Positions 16,104-25,486 are shown, counted from the first letter of the stretch. The stretch: DNA of 64,000 nt from Streptomyces sp. JH14 (GCF_029428675.1 NZ_JAJNEL010000001.1:124001-188000), one strand, 5' to 3'. The notes: generated by a model from the sequence alone, not told the origin. Program-made: numbers and translations.

Positions 16104-16937
16104 TCAGCCAAAGCGCATGGCCAGCCTGCGGAAGAGATGCGGGGCCACGCCCTGGATGCGGCCGGGCACGCCCAGCCAGCGTGGCACGGTGATCTCGTCC
16201 CGGCCTCCGGCCAATGCCTCCTCGACCGCTGCGGCGACCAGCCCGGCGGGGACCGGCCGTGGCCAGGACCGCGAGTACGGGGTGCCGCGGCGGGTGAAGA
16301 ACGGTGTGTCGACCGGACCTGGCAGAACCAGGCAGACCTGGACGCCGGTGCCCCGGAGCTCGTAGCGAAGGCTCTCCGCGAACGCGATCAGCGCCCCCTT
16401 CGTCGCCGCATACACCGCCTCGCCGCGCACACCGAACCGGCCTGCCACAGAGCCGATCAGCACCAGCCGGCCCGACCCGCGCGCCACCATCTGCGGCAGC
16501 ACCAGGCGGACGAGATGGAGCACGGCACAGACGTTGACACTCACCAGACGGTCCACCGTGGCGGCCGGCATGGCGGTGTACGCGCCGGCCCAGCCGAGCC
16601 CCGCTCCGGCGACGAGCGCGTCGACCCGGCCACTGTGCGCCAGCGCCGCCTCGGCGAGCCTGCGGCAGCCGTCCTCGGCGGCCAGGTCCATCGGCAGCGC
16701 GGTCCCGGCGGTGCGGGCGGCGACACCGTCGAGCCGGTCCTCGTCCCGCCCGTTGAGCAGCAGCTCCCACCGGCCGCCGCCGGCGAGCCGGGACGCGACT
16801 TCTGCGCCGATACCGGAGGAGGCCCCGGTGATCAGGACGACTGGCCGCGGGCTGCGGGCAGGCGGGCGCCCCGCAGCCGACAGCGTCGCGTCGGCCCTGG
16901 CTGTGGGGGTGCCGCGGGTTGGGGGGCTCTTGCGCAT
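16104..16937 (-). CDS. short-chain dehydrogenase/reductase
   Basis: 277 residues from ATG 16937, which has GGAGGACGGAAGG just upstream; an earlier in-frame ATG at 17024 adds residues unlike the family and overlaps the divergent promoter region. NAD(P)-binding motif VVLITGASSGIGAEVA near residues 32-47, NxCA-type structural strand VNVCAVLHLVRL, active-site serine in VLIGSVAG and the YAATK catalytic tyrosine-lysine pair. Classical SDR of the DltE type, cytoplasmic. Its operon partners (transporter, deacetylase) and the divergent glycolipid-type glycosyltransferase suggest envelope lipid or glycan metabolism. Confidence 0.88.
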   Translation of the reverse strand: MRKSPPTRGTPTARADATLSAAGRPPARSPRPVVLITGASSGIGAEVASRLAGGGRWELLLNGRDEDRLDGVAARTAGTALPMDLAAEDGCRRLAEAALAHSGRVDALVAGAGLGWAGAYTAMPAATVDRLVSVNVCAVLHLVRLVLPQMVARGSGRLVLIGSVAGRFGVRGEAVYAATKGALIAFAESLRYELRGTGVQVCLVLPGPVDTPFFTRRGTPYSRSWPRPVPAGLVAAAVEEALAGGRDEITVPRWLGVPGRIQGVAPHLFRRLAMRFG

Positions 16938-17123
16938 AGGCCTTCCGTCCTCCGGGACCGCCGGCATCCTGGTGCTCCGCTGCGGGCGCCGCCTTGACCG
17001 GCCCATTACCGGGTATTCCTTCATGCAACCGGCGCATCGGCAAACGCACCGACCGCACTGGGCTAACGGTCCGCCTCATCTCCCATGTGGCACACCGGCT
17101 GCCGTGCGAGGAACATCCAAGGA

Positions 17124-18233
17124 ATGGGACGCCGGATTCTGATCGTCAGCGCGAGCATGGGCGCCGGACACGATGCCGTCGCCGCCGAACTGGCCCGGCG
17201 GCTGCGGTCCGGCGGACACCTGACCGCACGGGTGGACCTCCTCGACATGCTGCCTCCCGGCGTGGGGCCCGGGCTGCGCGCCGCGTACCGCACGGCGCTC
17301 CACCGCTGCCCGTGGGTCTATGGAGCGGTCTACTCGGCATTCTTCCGCGACGGCGCGGAGGCGGGCGAACGGAACGACTGGGCGCCGGACACCGGGCCGC
17401 TCGCCGCAGCCCTGCAGCCGCGCTTGCGCAGGGTCGTCGAACACCGGCGACCGGACGCGCTCGTCTCCACCTTCCACCAGGCTGCCCAGGTCACCGGCCG
17501 GCTGCGGGCCCGGTACGGTGACTGCCCGCCCAGCACCGTCGTGGTCACCGACTTCGCCGTGCACCGGCAGTGGCTCCATCCCGGCAATGACCGGTATCTG
17601 TGCCTGACCGAGGCCGTCGCGGCACGCGTCCGCGCCGCGACCGGACGCCCGGCGCAGGTGTGCGGCCCGGTCGTGCCCCCGGCCTTCGCGGCAGTGGGCC
17701 ACGAGGACACGGGCGCGGAGCCGTCCCGTTGGGCGCGGGAGTTCGCGCGGCGCGGCCAAGGCCGCCCCGCCGTGCTGATCTCGGCCGGTGCCTGGGGCGT
17801 CGGACACGGGCTGCTCCCCACCGCGCGCCTGCTCGCCGCCACCGGGCACCTCCCGGTGCTGCTGTGCGGCACGGACGAACGCCTGCGGGCCCGCGCCGCG
17901 GCGCTCCCCGGCGTTCTGGCGCTGGGCTGGGTCGAGGACCTGCCCGACCTCATGGCGGCCTCGAGCGCCCTCGTGGACAACGCTGCAGGTCAGACGGCCG
18001 TGCAGGCGCTCGCCGCGGGCGTACCTGTCATCGGGTACCGGCCGATCGCCGGCCACGGTGTCGAGGGCGTTCACGAGATGGCCGCCGCAGGCCTCACCGA
18101 GCGTGTTGCCGACGAGAACGCGTTGCTCCGCTCCCTGGACCGGCTGGTGCGCCCCGGTCCCCTGCGGGACCGGCGGATCGCCGCCGGGCGGGCCGTCTTC
18201 ACCGCGGACGCGGCCGCACTGGTCGCCTGCTGA
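17124..18233 (+). CDS. glycosyltransferase of the MGDG-synthase/MurG type (GT28)
   Basis: 369 residues from ATG 17124. The N-terminus has the family strand and glycine loop RILIVSASMGAGHDAVAAEL; a VVTDFAVHRQWLHPGNDRY segment near residue 155 matches the MGDG-synthase N-domain; the C-terminal nucleotide-sugar site includes ISAGAWGVG, a VLALGWVEDLPDLMAASSALV strand and DNAAGQTAVQALAAGVPVIGY (usually GG/PGG in MurG-like enzymes). Such enzymes transfer a sugar from a nucleotide donor to diacylglycerol or a lipid carrier at the cytoplasmic membrane face. Start choice is uncertain: ATG 17085 is possible and neither has a clear ribosome binding site. Divergent from the SDR-EamA-deacetylase operon. 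Confidence 0.82.
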   Translation: MGRRILIVSASMGAGHDAVAAELARRLRSGGHLTARVDLLDMLPPGVGPGLRAAYRTALHRCPWVYGAVYSAFFRDGAEAGERNDWAPDTGPLAAALQPRLRRVVEHRRPDALVSTFHQAAQVTGRLRARYGDCPPSTVVVTDFAVHRQWLHPGNDRYLCLTEAVAARVRAATGRPAQVCGPVVPPAFAAVGHEDTGAEPSRWAREFARRGQGRPAVLISAGAWGVGHGLLPTARLLAATGHLPVLLCGTDERLRARAAALPGVLALGWVEDLPDLMAASSALVDNAAGQTAVQALAAGVPVIGYRPIAGHGVEGVHEMAAAGLTERVADENALLRSLDRLVRPGPLRDRRIAAGRAVFTADAAALVAC

Positions 18234-18355
18234 GTCGCGTTCCCGGTCACCGCCCTGGCACAGGGCGGCGCAGGTCCTGACCGCCGGGGCGGCGGGCGGG
18301 GCGGCAGGGCCGATCCCGGGAGGCGGCGGTGCGGATGCCGACCGAGACTGGGGAC

Positions 18356-18664
18356 ATGAACCCGTATGAGGGGCTGGCCACGGTGCAACGTGCCGACGGC
18401 TCGGTGGTCCGTGTGTGGGCCGAGGTGTCCATCGGTGAGAAATCGGACGCCATCAACGGGCCCGCCGACAGGCCGCCCTGGACAGCGCAGCTGACGGCCC
18501 GCGGCGGCGAAGCGCTGCTGCTCGGCGGCGACGTCACCCTGATCTTCGACTCCGGCGAATCCTGGCCGGCCAAGGTGACCGGCTCCCACTTGTCATCCGG
18601 ACCTCACTCCTCGAACTGGACCCAGATCAAGGGCACCGGTCCGCCCCTGATCCGGCACGCGTAG
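18356..18664 (+). CDS. small cytoplasmic protein of unknown function
   Basis: 102 residues from ATG 18356; GTG 18329 or ATG 18335 are possible earlier starts, the latter having a GGAGG nine bases upstream. Predicted small beta protein: GLATVQRADGSVVRVWAEVS, WTAQLTARGGEALLLGGDVTLIF and VTGSHLSSGP. Similar short proteins occur in many Streptomyces, but no function is known to me. No signal peptide or membrane segment. It is separated from the glycosyltransferase gene by about 120 bp. Confidence 0.6.
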   Translation: MNPYEGLATVQRADGSVVRVWAEVSIGEKSDAINGPADRPPWTAQLTARGGEALLLGGDVTLIFDSGESWPAKVTGSHLSSGPHSSNWTQIKGTGPPLIRHA

Positions 18665-18753
18665 CCTCCCGCCGTCCCTGCACCACAGGGGCCGCCGGTC
18701 AGCGCGGTCCACTCGGGTGAGTACGGGCGCGTGCGCGCGCCGGGGGGCGCTCG

Positions 18754-19527
18754 TCAGGCGTCAGAGACCGTGAACAGGCCGCCCTCAGGGTCACGGATGA
18801 TGAAAGCGTCCTTCGAGGAACGGCCCAGCGGTGGGGCTGGTGAGGCGTCCCCTCCGGCGGCGACGGCGGCGGCCGCGGCGCGTTTGCTGTCCTCGACGTG
18901 GAAGTCGACGATCCACCGGGGACGGATCTTCGGGTCCGGGGCGGTTTCGACGCCTCCACCCCAAAGGGTGGCGACCGTGTGGTCCGCGACCTGGACGAGT
19001 ACGTGGTCGTCCGCGTAGTCGACCGTGCAGTCGCCGGGCGGCTTGGCCCAGTCGAACACCTCTGCGTAGAAGATGGCCGCCTCGAAGGCGTCGCGCGTCT
19101 GCAGATCCAGCCGTGCGGGCGCGCTGCCATGGCCTGGCGACCAGGCGAGGGCCGGGCCCTCCCAGAAACCGAAGGTCGCCCCGTCACGGTCGGCGGCGAG
19201 CGCAGCACGTCCTTTGCCGAGTTTCACAGGCCCGACAGCGAGCGTGGCACCGCGTTCTCTGACGCGGTCCGCCGTCTCGTCGACGTTGCCGACGGCGAAA
19301 TACGGTGTCCAGAGGGTGGGAAGTCCGCTGGACGAGCAGGCTCCGATCCCGGCGACGGGTTCACCGTGCGACAGGGCCACCGAGAAGTTGCTGCCGAGGG
19401 TGGTGTCACGGAACGTCCAGTCCATCACTGCCCCGTAGAAGGACTGTGCGGCATCCAGGTCCTGGGCGATCAGGATCACCCAGCAGGGTGCACCGGTCAC
19501 CGGCACGATCTGTTCGAGGGCAGGCAT
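18754..19527 (-). CDS. VOC-family (glyoxalase/bleomycin-resistance-like) protein
   Basis: 257 residues made of two vicinal-oxygen-chelate modules. Module 1 (residues ~10-120) begins PCWVILIAQDLDAAQSFYGAVMDW; module 2 (~135-255) begins ARLDLQTRDAFEAAIFYAEVFDW and ends with IIRDPEGGLFTVSD. The two-module layout is that of antibiotic-binding or hydroxylase-associated VOC proteins in actinomycetes. Metal ligands of true glyoxalase I are not obvious, so it is likely a binding or conversion protein of unknown substrate. GGAAGGAG lies seven bases before ATG 19527. Divergent from dnaK2. Confidence 0.85.
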   Translation of the reverse strand: MPALEQIVPVTGAPCWVILIAQDLDAAQSFYGAVMDWTFRDTTLGSNFSVALSHGEPVAGIGACSSSGLPTLWTPYFAVGNVDETADRVRERGATLAVGPVKLGKGRAALAADRDGATFGFWEGPALAWSPGHGSAPARLDLQTRDAFEAAIFYAEVFDWAKPPGDCTVDYADDHVLVQVADHTVATLWGGGVETAPDPKIRPRWIVDFHVEDSKRAAAAAVAAGGDASPAPPLGRSSKDAFIIRDPEGGLFTVSDA

Positions 19528-19738
19528 CCGGTGCTCCTTCCGATGAACGGTCTTGGGCGCGTTGACGCCCCGGCCGCCCGGCCGACCTCACGGCCGGCTG
19601 ATCGGGCTCCTGCCCTCACCCTGTACCCGGCAGTGCCCCGCCGCACTTCAGCACCGCTGTGCCCGCGGTGGATCCCGTGTTGTCGCGGGGGCCGGGCTCC
19701 GCGTCGCCGCTTCCGGGGAGCCGCTGCGCGGGGACGCG

Positions 19739-19767
19739 TTGACAGCGTGTGCGAGGCGACGTATCCC
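19739..19767 (+). promoter_or_regulatory. consensus sigma-70-type promoter of dnaK2-grpE
   Basis: TTGACA (19739-19744), 17-bp spacer, TATCCC (19762-19767). The -35 is perfect and the spacer ideal for the principal sigma factor. Predicted start near 19774 gives a leader of about 60 bases. No HspR-type inverted repeat (CTTGAGT-N7-ACTCAAG) is visible near it. Confidence 0.7.
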
Positions 19768-19833
19768 GGAATCTGAGGGGCGCTGCGCGGCAGCCCGGCG
19801 CCTGACGTGAGGCGTGCGGGAAGGAGCGGCATC

Positions 19834-21690
19834 ATGGCTCGCTCGATCGGTATCGACCTCGGTACGACGAACTCGGTCGTCAGCGTTCTGGAGGGCGGCG
19901 AACCGACGGTGATCCCGAACGCGGAGGGCGCCCGGACCACGCCGTCCGTCGTGGCCTTCGCCAAGGATGGCAACGTGCTGGTCGGCGAGGTCGCCAAGCG
20001 GCAGGCGGTGACCAACGTGGAGCGCACCGCCCGGTCGGTGAAGCGGCACATGGGTGAGGCGGACTGGCGGTTCCCGGAGTCCGGCAGCGTGGACGGGAAG
20101 CGCTACACCGCGCAGGAGATCTCCGCGCGGGTGCTGCAGAAGCTCAAGAGGGATGCCGAGGCGTATCTGGGCGAGGACGTGAGCGACGCCGTGGTCACCG
20201 TGCCCGCGTACTTCAACGACGCGCAGCGCACCGCCACGAAGGAGGCCGGTGAGATCGCCGGTCTGAAGGTGCTGCGGATCGTGAACGAACCCACCGCGGC
20301 CGCCCTGGCATACGGCCTGGACAAGGAGAACGACCAGACGATCCTCGTCTTCGACCTCGGCGGCGGCACGTTCGACGTGTCGCTCCTGGACGTCGGGGAG
20401 GGCGTCGTGGAGGTGAAGTCCACCAATGGCGACACCCACCTGGGCGGGGACGACTGGGACCAGCGCGTCGTCGACCAGCTGGTGAAACAGTTCAAGAACA
20501 ACTACGGGGTCGACCTCGCCAAGGACAAGATGGCCGTTCAGAGGCTGCGTGAGGCCGCCGAGAAGGCGAAGATCGAACTGTCCGCGGCGACCGAGACGAC
20601 GATCAACCTCCCCTACATCAGTGCCTCCGCCGAGGGCCCGCTGCACCTGGACGAGAAGCTCACCCGTGCTGAGTTCCAGCAGCTCACCGCGGACCTCCTG
20701 GAGCGCTGCAGGGACCCGTTCCACCAGGCGGTGAAGGACGCCGGGATCCAGGTCTCCGGCATCGACCACGTCATTCTCGTCGGTGGCTCGACCCGCATGC
20801 CGGCCGTCACGGGCCTGGTGAAGGAACTGACCGGCAAGGACCCGCACAAGGGTGTGAACCCGGACGAGGTCGTCGCCATCGGCGCCTCGCTCCAGGCCGG
20901 TGTCCTCAAGGGCGAGGTCAAGGACGTCCTGCTCCTCGACGTCACCCCGCTGTCCCTCGGTATCGAGACCAAGGGCGGCATCATGACGAAGCTCATCGAG
21001 CGCAACACGACGATCCCGACCAAGCGGTCCGAGATCTTCACGACGGCCGAGGACAACCAGCCGTCGGTGCAGATCCAGGTCTTCCAGGGCGAGCGCGAGA
21101 TCGCGGCGTACAACAAGAAACTCGGCGTGTTCGACCTGGCGGGTCTGCCGCCTGCGCCGCGGGGCCTGCCGCAGATCGAGGTCACGTTCGACATCGACGC
21201 CAACGGCATCATGCACGTCGCCGCCAAGGACCTCGGCACCGGCAAGGAGCAGAAGATGACCGTCACCGGCGGCTCCGCGTTGCCCAAGGACGACATCGAG
21301 CAGATGATGCGCGATGCCGAGGCACACGCGGAGGAGGACCGCCGCCGCAAGGAGGCCGCCGACACCCGCAACAGCGCCGAGCAGCTCATCTACAGCACCG
21401 AGAAGCTCCTGGCCGAGAACGCCGACAAGCTGCCCGCGGACGTCAAGGCCGAAGTCGAGACCGCGCTCGCCGACGTCAAGGAGAAGGCGAAGGGCGACGA
21501 CACCACTGCCCTCCGCGCCGCCGTGGAACGGGCGACCACCGCCGTTCAGAAGATCGGCACCGCCCTCTACTCGCAGGCCCGGACGGATCAGCCCCCCGGC
21601 GCCGCGGAACAGGCGGGGACGGGCGGCGAGGACGAGGTCGTCGACGCGGAGATCGTGGACGACGACACCGTAGAAGGAGGGACGCGATGA
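19834..21690 (+). CDS. dnaK: Hsp70 chaperone DnaK (second-copy type)
   Basis: 618 residues, full length. ATPase domain: phosphate loop 1 [14 protein letters not shown] at the N-terminus, the second loop [14 protein letters not shown] near residue 175, adenosine loop [12 protein letters not shown] near 315. The interdomain linker [16 protein letters not shown] is intact, followed by the beta-sandwich substrate domain and an acidic tail ([13 protein letters not shown]). It binds unfolded proteins in an ATP cycle. The gene is coupled by ATGA to a grpE-like gene, but there is no dnaJ or hspR after it, unlike the main Streptomyces dnaK operon. AAGGAG sits eight bases before ATG 19834. Confidence 0.95.
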   Translation: MARSIGIDLGTTNSVVSVLEGGEPTVIPNAEGARTTPSVVAFAKDGNVLVGEVAKRQAVTNVERTARSVKRHMGEADWRFPESGSVDGKRYTAQEISARVLQKLKRDAEAYLGEDVSDAVVTVPAYFNDAQRTATKEAGEIAGLKVLRIVNEPTAAALAYGLDKENDQTILVFDLGGGTFDVSLLDVGEGVVEVKSTNGDTHLGGDDWDQRVVDQLVKQFKNNYGVDLAKDKMAVQRLREAAEKAKIELSAATETTINLPYISASAEGPLHLDEKLTRAEFQQLTADLLERCRDPFHQAVKDAGIQVSGIDHVILVGGSTRMPAVTGLVKELTGKDPHKGVNPDEVVAIGASLQAGVLKGEVKDVLLLDVTPLSLGIETKGGIMTKLIERNTTIPTKRSEIFTTAEDNQPSVQIQVFQGEREIAAYNKKLGVFDLAGLPPAPRGLPQIEVTFDIDANGIMHVAAKDLGTGKEQKMTVTGGSALPKDDIEQMMRDAEAHAEEDRRRKEAADTRNSAEQLIYSTEKLLAENADKLPADVKAEVETALADVKEKAKGDDTTALRAAVERATTAVQKIGTALYSQARTDQPPGAAEQAGTGGEDEVVDAEIVDDDTVEGGTR

Positions 21691-22400
21691 AGCAGTCGGT
21701 CCAGCCCCCGCATCCGGATTCCCGGCCCCCCGTTGTCGTCCGCGACCCCTCGGCCACCGGCCCCGCCGTGCTTCCGCCCCATCGACCCGAGCGGCAGGAG
21801 GGCGCGCCGACGGCGGACTCGACCGCCACGGCCTGCCCGGCCACCGAGGGCAGGCGTCCCGCCCAAGGTCCCTCAACCGCCGAGGACCGGATCCGGCAGC
21901 TGGAGGCGGAGCTGGCCGAGCGCACCGCCGACCTGAAACGGGTCAAGGCGGAGTACGACAACTACCGCAAGCGTGTACGGCGGGACCGCCTCGCGATCCG
22001 CGAGGCGGCCGTCGCCAATGTCCTGGCCGGGCTGCTGCCCGTTCTGGACACCATCGACCGGGCCCGGGCCCTGGGCGACGTCACCGGCGGCTTCCACCAC
22101 GTCACCCGGATCCTGGAGGCCCGACTTGCCGCACTGGGACTGCACGCCGTCGGCGAAGCGGGCGAACCCTTCGACCCCCGCATGCACGAGGCCCTCACCT
22201 ACACCGCCGCCTCCTGCGCCGGCAGCCCCCGGACCACCGGCGCAACCTGTGCCCAGGTGCTGCGCCGCGGTTACCGGGTCGGCGCGCACCTGGTGCGTGC
22301 GGCGGAGGTGGCTGTGGCCGAGCGGCCGCCGCTCGAGCCCGCCCCGGCCGCGCCGCCCGGGCTCCGACGGACGACGGGCGACGCGGACGCCGACCGCTGA
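21687..22400 (+). CDS. grpE: GrpE-type nucleotide exchange factor
   Basis: 237 residues. A variable, proline-rich N-terminus (1-65) leads to the long coiled-coil start [28 protein letters not shown] (in pieces; residues ~70-95), the conserved [15 protein letters not shown] strand-helix region, and the beta-domain with [14 protein letters not shown]; the final [20 protein letters not shown] matches the GrpE signature. It releases ADP from DnaK. It overlaps the dnaK stop (ATGA) with a GAAGGAGGG site before it. An insertion with two cysteines ([18 protein letters not shown]) in the beta-domain is unusual and could be a redox switch. Confidence 0.9.
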   Translation: MKQSVQPPHPDSRPPVVVRDPSATGPAVLPPHRPERQEGAPTADSTATACPATEGRRPAQGPSTAEDRIRQLEAELAERTADLKRVKAEYDNYRKRVRRDRLAIREAAVANVLAGLLPVLDTIDRARALGDVTGGFHHVTRILEARLAALGLHAVGEAGEPFDPRMHEALTYTAASCAGSPRTTGATCAQVLRRGYRVGAHLVRAAEVAVAERPPLEPAPAAPPGLRRTTGDADADR

Positions 22401-22585
22401 CCGAAGCTGTGGGTGACCCTGCCCGCGATGGCGGCAGCGTCTGCTGCGGGGCCATCCCGGTAGCGGTGATGTCTTCGGCGCAGTCTCGCGGGAGGGTCTC
22501 GCCCGGCCCTGACCGGGACCGGTGGCTGAGAAGCTCGCGGATCCGCGCGGCGTCGGTCATGACGCGCCCCGCAGTCAAATGGAGG

Positions 22586-22614
22586 TGAACAACGTGAGGT
22601 TGTCGCCTTACCCT
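22586..22614 (+). promoter_or_regulatory. possible promoter giving leaderless S66 peptidase mRNA
   Basis: TGAACA (22586-22591), 17-bp spacer, TACCCT (22609-22614); the ATG at 22622 starts eight bases after the -10 ends, which is where transcription would begin. No Shine-Dalgarno is present. Confidence 0.4.
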
Positions 22615-22621
22615 CGTGCGC

Positions 22622-23668
22622 ATGAGGTCATCTGCGTATCCGCCCAAGCCCGTGCCCGGCGACCGCATAGCGGTCATCTCGCCCGGCTCCGGTCTCGCCG
22701 GACTCCTCCCCCTGCCGCACGAGCTGGGACTCGAGCGGCTGCGTGAGGATTTCGGTCTGGAACCAGTGGAATACCCGGCCACGCGAAGAATGGGTTCCAC
22801 ACCCCAGGAGCGTGCCGACGACATCCATGCCGCGTTCGCCGATCCGACCATCAAGGCGGTGATGGCCACGATCGGTGGTGACGACCAGATCACCGTGCTT
22901 CCCCTGCTCGACCGGGAGTTGATCCGCGCCAACCCCAAGCCGTTCTTCGGGAGCAGCGACAACACCAACCTGCTGATCTTTCTGCACAACCTGGGAATCG
23001 TCGGCTATCACGGCGCCTGCGTGATGACCGAGATCGGCCGCCCGCACACCCTTCACCCGATGACCGCGGATTCGGTGCGCGCCGCCCTCTTCACCTCCGG
23101 CCCTTATGAGCTTCGCTGCGCCGAGCGCTACCGGGACTCGAGCCGTGACTGGGCAGATCCGGCCACCTTCGGCAAGGAGCCGGACTCGCAGCCCGCCGAG
23201 GGCTGGATCTGGCACCGGCCCGAGCGGGTCGTCGAAGGCCGTGCGTGGGGCGGAAACCTGGAGATCCTCTCCTGGTTGCTGATGGCCGACCGCGAGATCG
23301 AGCGCGACACCGTCGCCTACGAGGGCGGCGTCCTGTTCCTGGAGACCTCCGAGGAGATGCCCGGCGGAGAGGAGATCTTCCGCATCCTGCGCAACATGGG
23401 CGAACGCGGCCTGCTGGCCCGCTTCCCCGCCCTGCTGATGGCACGCGCCAAGGCATGGTCCTTCGAGAAGCCGAACGACCCGGAAGCCAAGCGCCGCTAT
23501 GCCGTCGAGCAACGCGAAGCCGTGCTGCGAGCGTTGGCCGCGTACGCCCCTGCGACGATGGCGGTCTTCGACGTGGACTTCGGACACACCGATCCCCAGC
23601 TCGTGATCCCGTACGGGGGAAGCGTGAGAGTGGACGGCCCTGCCCGCCGGATCACCGTGACGTACTGA
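22622..23668 (+). CDS. S66-family peptidase (LD-carboxypeptidase/microcin C7 immunity MccF-like)
   Basis: 348 residues from ATG 22622 (GTG 22616 is a possible two-codon-longer start). Opening strand PGDRIAVISPGSGLAGLLP is the S66 pattern, followed by GLERLREDFGLEPVEYP, the nucleophile region FFGSSDNTNLLIFLHNLGIVGYHG with the catalytic serine in GSSDNT, and a late FDVDFGHTDPQLVIPYGG carrying the histidine of the Ser-Glu-His triad. Family members cleave the L,D bond of cell-wall tetrapeptides or inactivate peptidyl-nucleotide antibiotics (MccF). The long WGGNLEILSWLL stretch matches MccF-like clade members. Cytoplasmic. Confidence 0.87.
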   Translation: MRSSAYPPKPVPGDRIAVISPGSGLAGLLPLPHELGLERLREDFGLEPVEYPATRRMGSTPQERADDIHAAFADPTIKAVMATIGGDDQITVLPLLDRELIRANPKPFFGSSDNTNLLIFLHNLGIVGYHGACVMTEIGRPHTLHPMTADSVRAALFTSGPYELRCAERYRDSSRDWADPATFGKEPDSQPAEGWIWHRPERVVEGRAWGGNLEILSWLLMADREIERDTVAYEGGVLFLETSEEMPGGEEIFRILRNMGERGLLARFPALLMARAKAWSFEKPNDPEAKRRYAVEQREAVLRALAAYAPATMAVFDVDFGHTDPQLVIPYGGSVRVDGPARRITVTY

Positions 23669-23738
23669 CCGTCCCCTGTGCACTTCACCGGCTGACACGT
23701 CGCGCGTGCATCGACGGCCCTCGGCGAACCGGCCTCGC

Positions 23739-25382
23739 TCATCGGGAGATGCTGATGATCTGCGCGCTGCCCGGGGCCACGGTCACGGTGGACCGGCCCG
23801 CGCCGATCCGCAGCGGCGTGCTCCGCGGGGCCCGGTCCGCGGTCCCTGCGGAGGTCACCTTGGCGCCGCCGAGCGTGATGGATTCGGCATCCAGGGAGGA
23901 CAGGCCGCCGGTGGCGGAGCTCACGAGGGCCGTGGCGCGCGCCGTGTGCATGCTGCGGGGAAGTCCGATCGTGACCGTGTCGTCGGTGGCGTCCGCCGCG
24001 GCCGGGTCCTGGACGTTGATGAGGACGACGTGCAGCGTGCCGTCCCTGCCCTCGATCCCGTACGCACGCAACTTGCCCAGGGCGTCGTCGGACAGGCCGA
24101 GGTCGACGAAGTGGCCCTGTGGGAGCTGCCGGAAGGCCCACAGGCCGTAGTAGAGCGGCGAGGCGGAGAGCCGGTGGGCGTCGAGCTGCGCCTGGTCGGC
24201 GGCACAGAAGGCGCCGTAGTAGCGGTACGAGATGGGGTAGTCGGCCGAGTCGCGGGGCTTGAAGTCGCCGCAGACGGCGGCCGTGTTGGTGTGGAAGAGG
24301 AGTCGGCTGACGCCGTTCCGCGCCGTTTCGAGAAGGTGGTCGAGCGCCCACAGCGAGGATCCGTAGGCGTTGCTGACCCCGGGCTGGCCGCTGCACGAGG
24401 CGCTGTTGGACTCGTTGAGCGTCATCGGCACGGTGTGGTGCAGCCGTTCACCGACGGCCTTGATGCCCTCGAGCTTGGTACGGGCCTTGAGGTACGTGTC
24501 GGGCGACATGAGCTGCGCCATGGTGGCCGTCGAGGTGCCGCAGTGGCTCCCGGCGTACAGATGGGAGGACAGCTCGGCGAGGGCGCGCCGCGGGGCGCCG
24601 GTGCCGTCGGCGAGCGCGGCGTCGGCGAAGCCGTCGATGACGGAGTTGGTGAGGGCCGTGTTGGCCGACGGGCCGGTCATCTTCAGGTGCGCGTGCGGCA
24701 GAGCGGCGTCGATCTCCGCCTGGTACTGCTTCACGGTCGACCACATCTCGGCGGGGGTGAGCGTGGTGACGTTGTCGTACTCGTTGCCCACCTCGACGGA
24801 GAGCAGGCCGTCGCCGAGCGTGGCGTGTGCGGCCTTCACCTCCGCCACCACCTGGTCCATCGTGACCTGCGGTGCCGGGTCCTTGAGCGGGTTCTTCAGC
24901 TTCGCCGGATCGAGGAGCGACTTCAGCGGTACACCGAGTGTGACCTTCCATCCGGTCGCGTCCAGCAGCCGCTTCAGGCCGTCCAGATCCGCCTGGTCCA
25001 CCGTGCCGCCGATGGCCTGCGCCGGAGCGGAGGCGTCGCGGTACGCGCCGAAGGCCGGCCACACCAGGTCCATCGAGTAGCCGCCGAGGCGCAGCACACC
25101 GCGCGGGCCGAGGGTCTTCAGCCGCTCGGCGAGCAGGTCCTTGGTGAGGTAGCCGTGGGCGAAGTCCGCGGACTCGACGGAGAAGCCCTGCATGCCGCCG
25201 TCGAACTCGACCGGCGACGCGGAGCCCGTGGCGTCCAGGGCGAAGGGGGTCGCTGCCGGCGCCGTGGTGTCGGATCCGGGCGCCGGGGCGGCGACGGCCT
25301 GGCCCGCACAGGCGAACAGGGCGACGGCGGCTGCCAGTGCCGCCGGACGGACGAACGTTGCGGGCGACGGGCGAAGACGCAT
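23739..25382 (-). CDS. secreted GH79-like glycosidase (beta-glucuronidase/heparanase type)
   Basis: 547 residues from ATG 25382, with signal peptide (hydrophobic core AALAAAVALFACAGQAVAA, cleavage after AVAA). The catalytic TIM barrel contains the clan A acid/base motif VEVGNEYDN with E201 and a probable nucleophile E324 in TLNESNSASC. The C-terminal beta-domain (from about residue 420) ends RSTVTVAPGSAQIISISR. GH79 enzymes release glucuronic acid or 4-O-methylglucuronate from glycans outside the cell. A consensus -35 and a LacI-type operator sit just upstream, and the next gene is a LacI regulator. Family assignment is by fold motifs; other clan A families are possible. Confidence 0.78.
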   Translation of the reverse strand: MRLRPSPATFVRPAALAAAVALFACAGQAVAAPAPGSDTTAPAATPFALDATGSASPVEFDGGMQGFSVESADFAHGYLTKDLLAERLKTLGPRGVLRLGGYSMDLVWPAFGAYRDASAPAQAIGGTVDQADLDGLKRLLDATGWKVTLGVPLKSLLDPAKLKNPLKDPAPQVTMDQVVAEVKAAHATLGDGLLSVEVGNEYDNVTTLTPAEMWSTVKQYQAEIDAALPHAHLKMTGPSANTALTNSVIDGFADAALADGTGAPRRALAELSSHLYAGSHCGTSTATMAQLMSPDTYLKARTKLEGIKAVGERLHHTVPMTLNESNSASCSGQPGVSNAYGSSLWALDHLLETARNGVSRLLFHTNTAAVCGDFKPRDSADYPISYRYYGAFCAADQAQLDAHRLSASPLYYGLWAFRQLPQGHFVDLGLSDDALGKLRAYGIEGRDGTLHVVLINVQDPAAADATDDTVTIGLPRSMHTARATALVSSATGGLSSLDAESITLGGAKVTSAGTADRAPRSTPLRIGAGRSTVTVAPGSAQIISISR

Positions 25383-25432
25383 GACGGGGGCTCCTTGGAC
25401 CGGGGCGGACGCCTCGACGAACAAGATCCACT

Positions 25433-25448
25433 GAGTAAACGTTTTCTC
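25433..25448. promoter_or_regulatory. LacI-type operator overlapping the GH79 start of transcription
   Basis: GAGTAAACGTTTTCTC: a 16-bp dyad centred on CG with seven of eight pairs matching (only the T/T-equivalent pair fails). AACGTT cores are typical of LacI/GalR-family operators, and the lacI-type gene ends 75 bp away. It lies 51-66 bp before the GH79 start codon, at the expected +1. Confidence 0.7.
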
Positions 25449-25456
25449 GCCGATGG

Positions 25457-25486
25457 ACCATGCCGGGGTGCCCCGGTCGCTGTCAA
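25457..25486 (-). promoter_or_regulatory. promoter of the GH79-like gene
   Basis: On the minus strand TTGACA (25486-25481), 18-bp spacer, CATGGT (25462-25457). The -35 is perfect, the -10 weak. The predicted start falls at about 25450, immediately before the LacI-type dyad. Confidence 0.5.

Noticed and set aside
14398..17079. 893-codon minus-strand frame as a single protein
   Set aside because: Only its last 267 codons encode a recognised domain (deacetylase), with their own ribosome binding site; the rest is out of frame with the EamA and SDR genes.
19645..19830. HspR (HAIR) operator before dnaK2
   Set aside because: No CTTGAGT-N7-ACTCAAG or close variant found in the upstream region.
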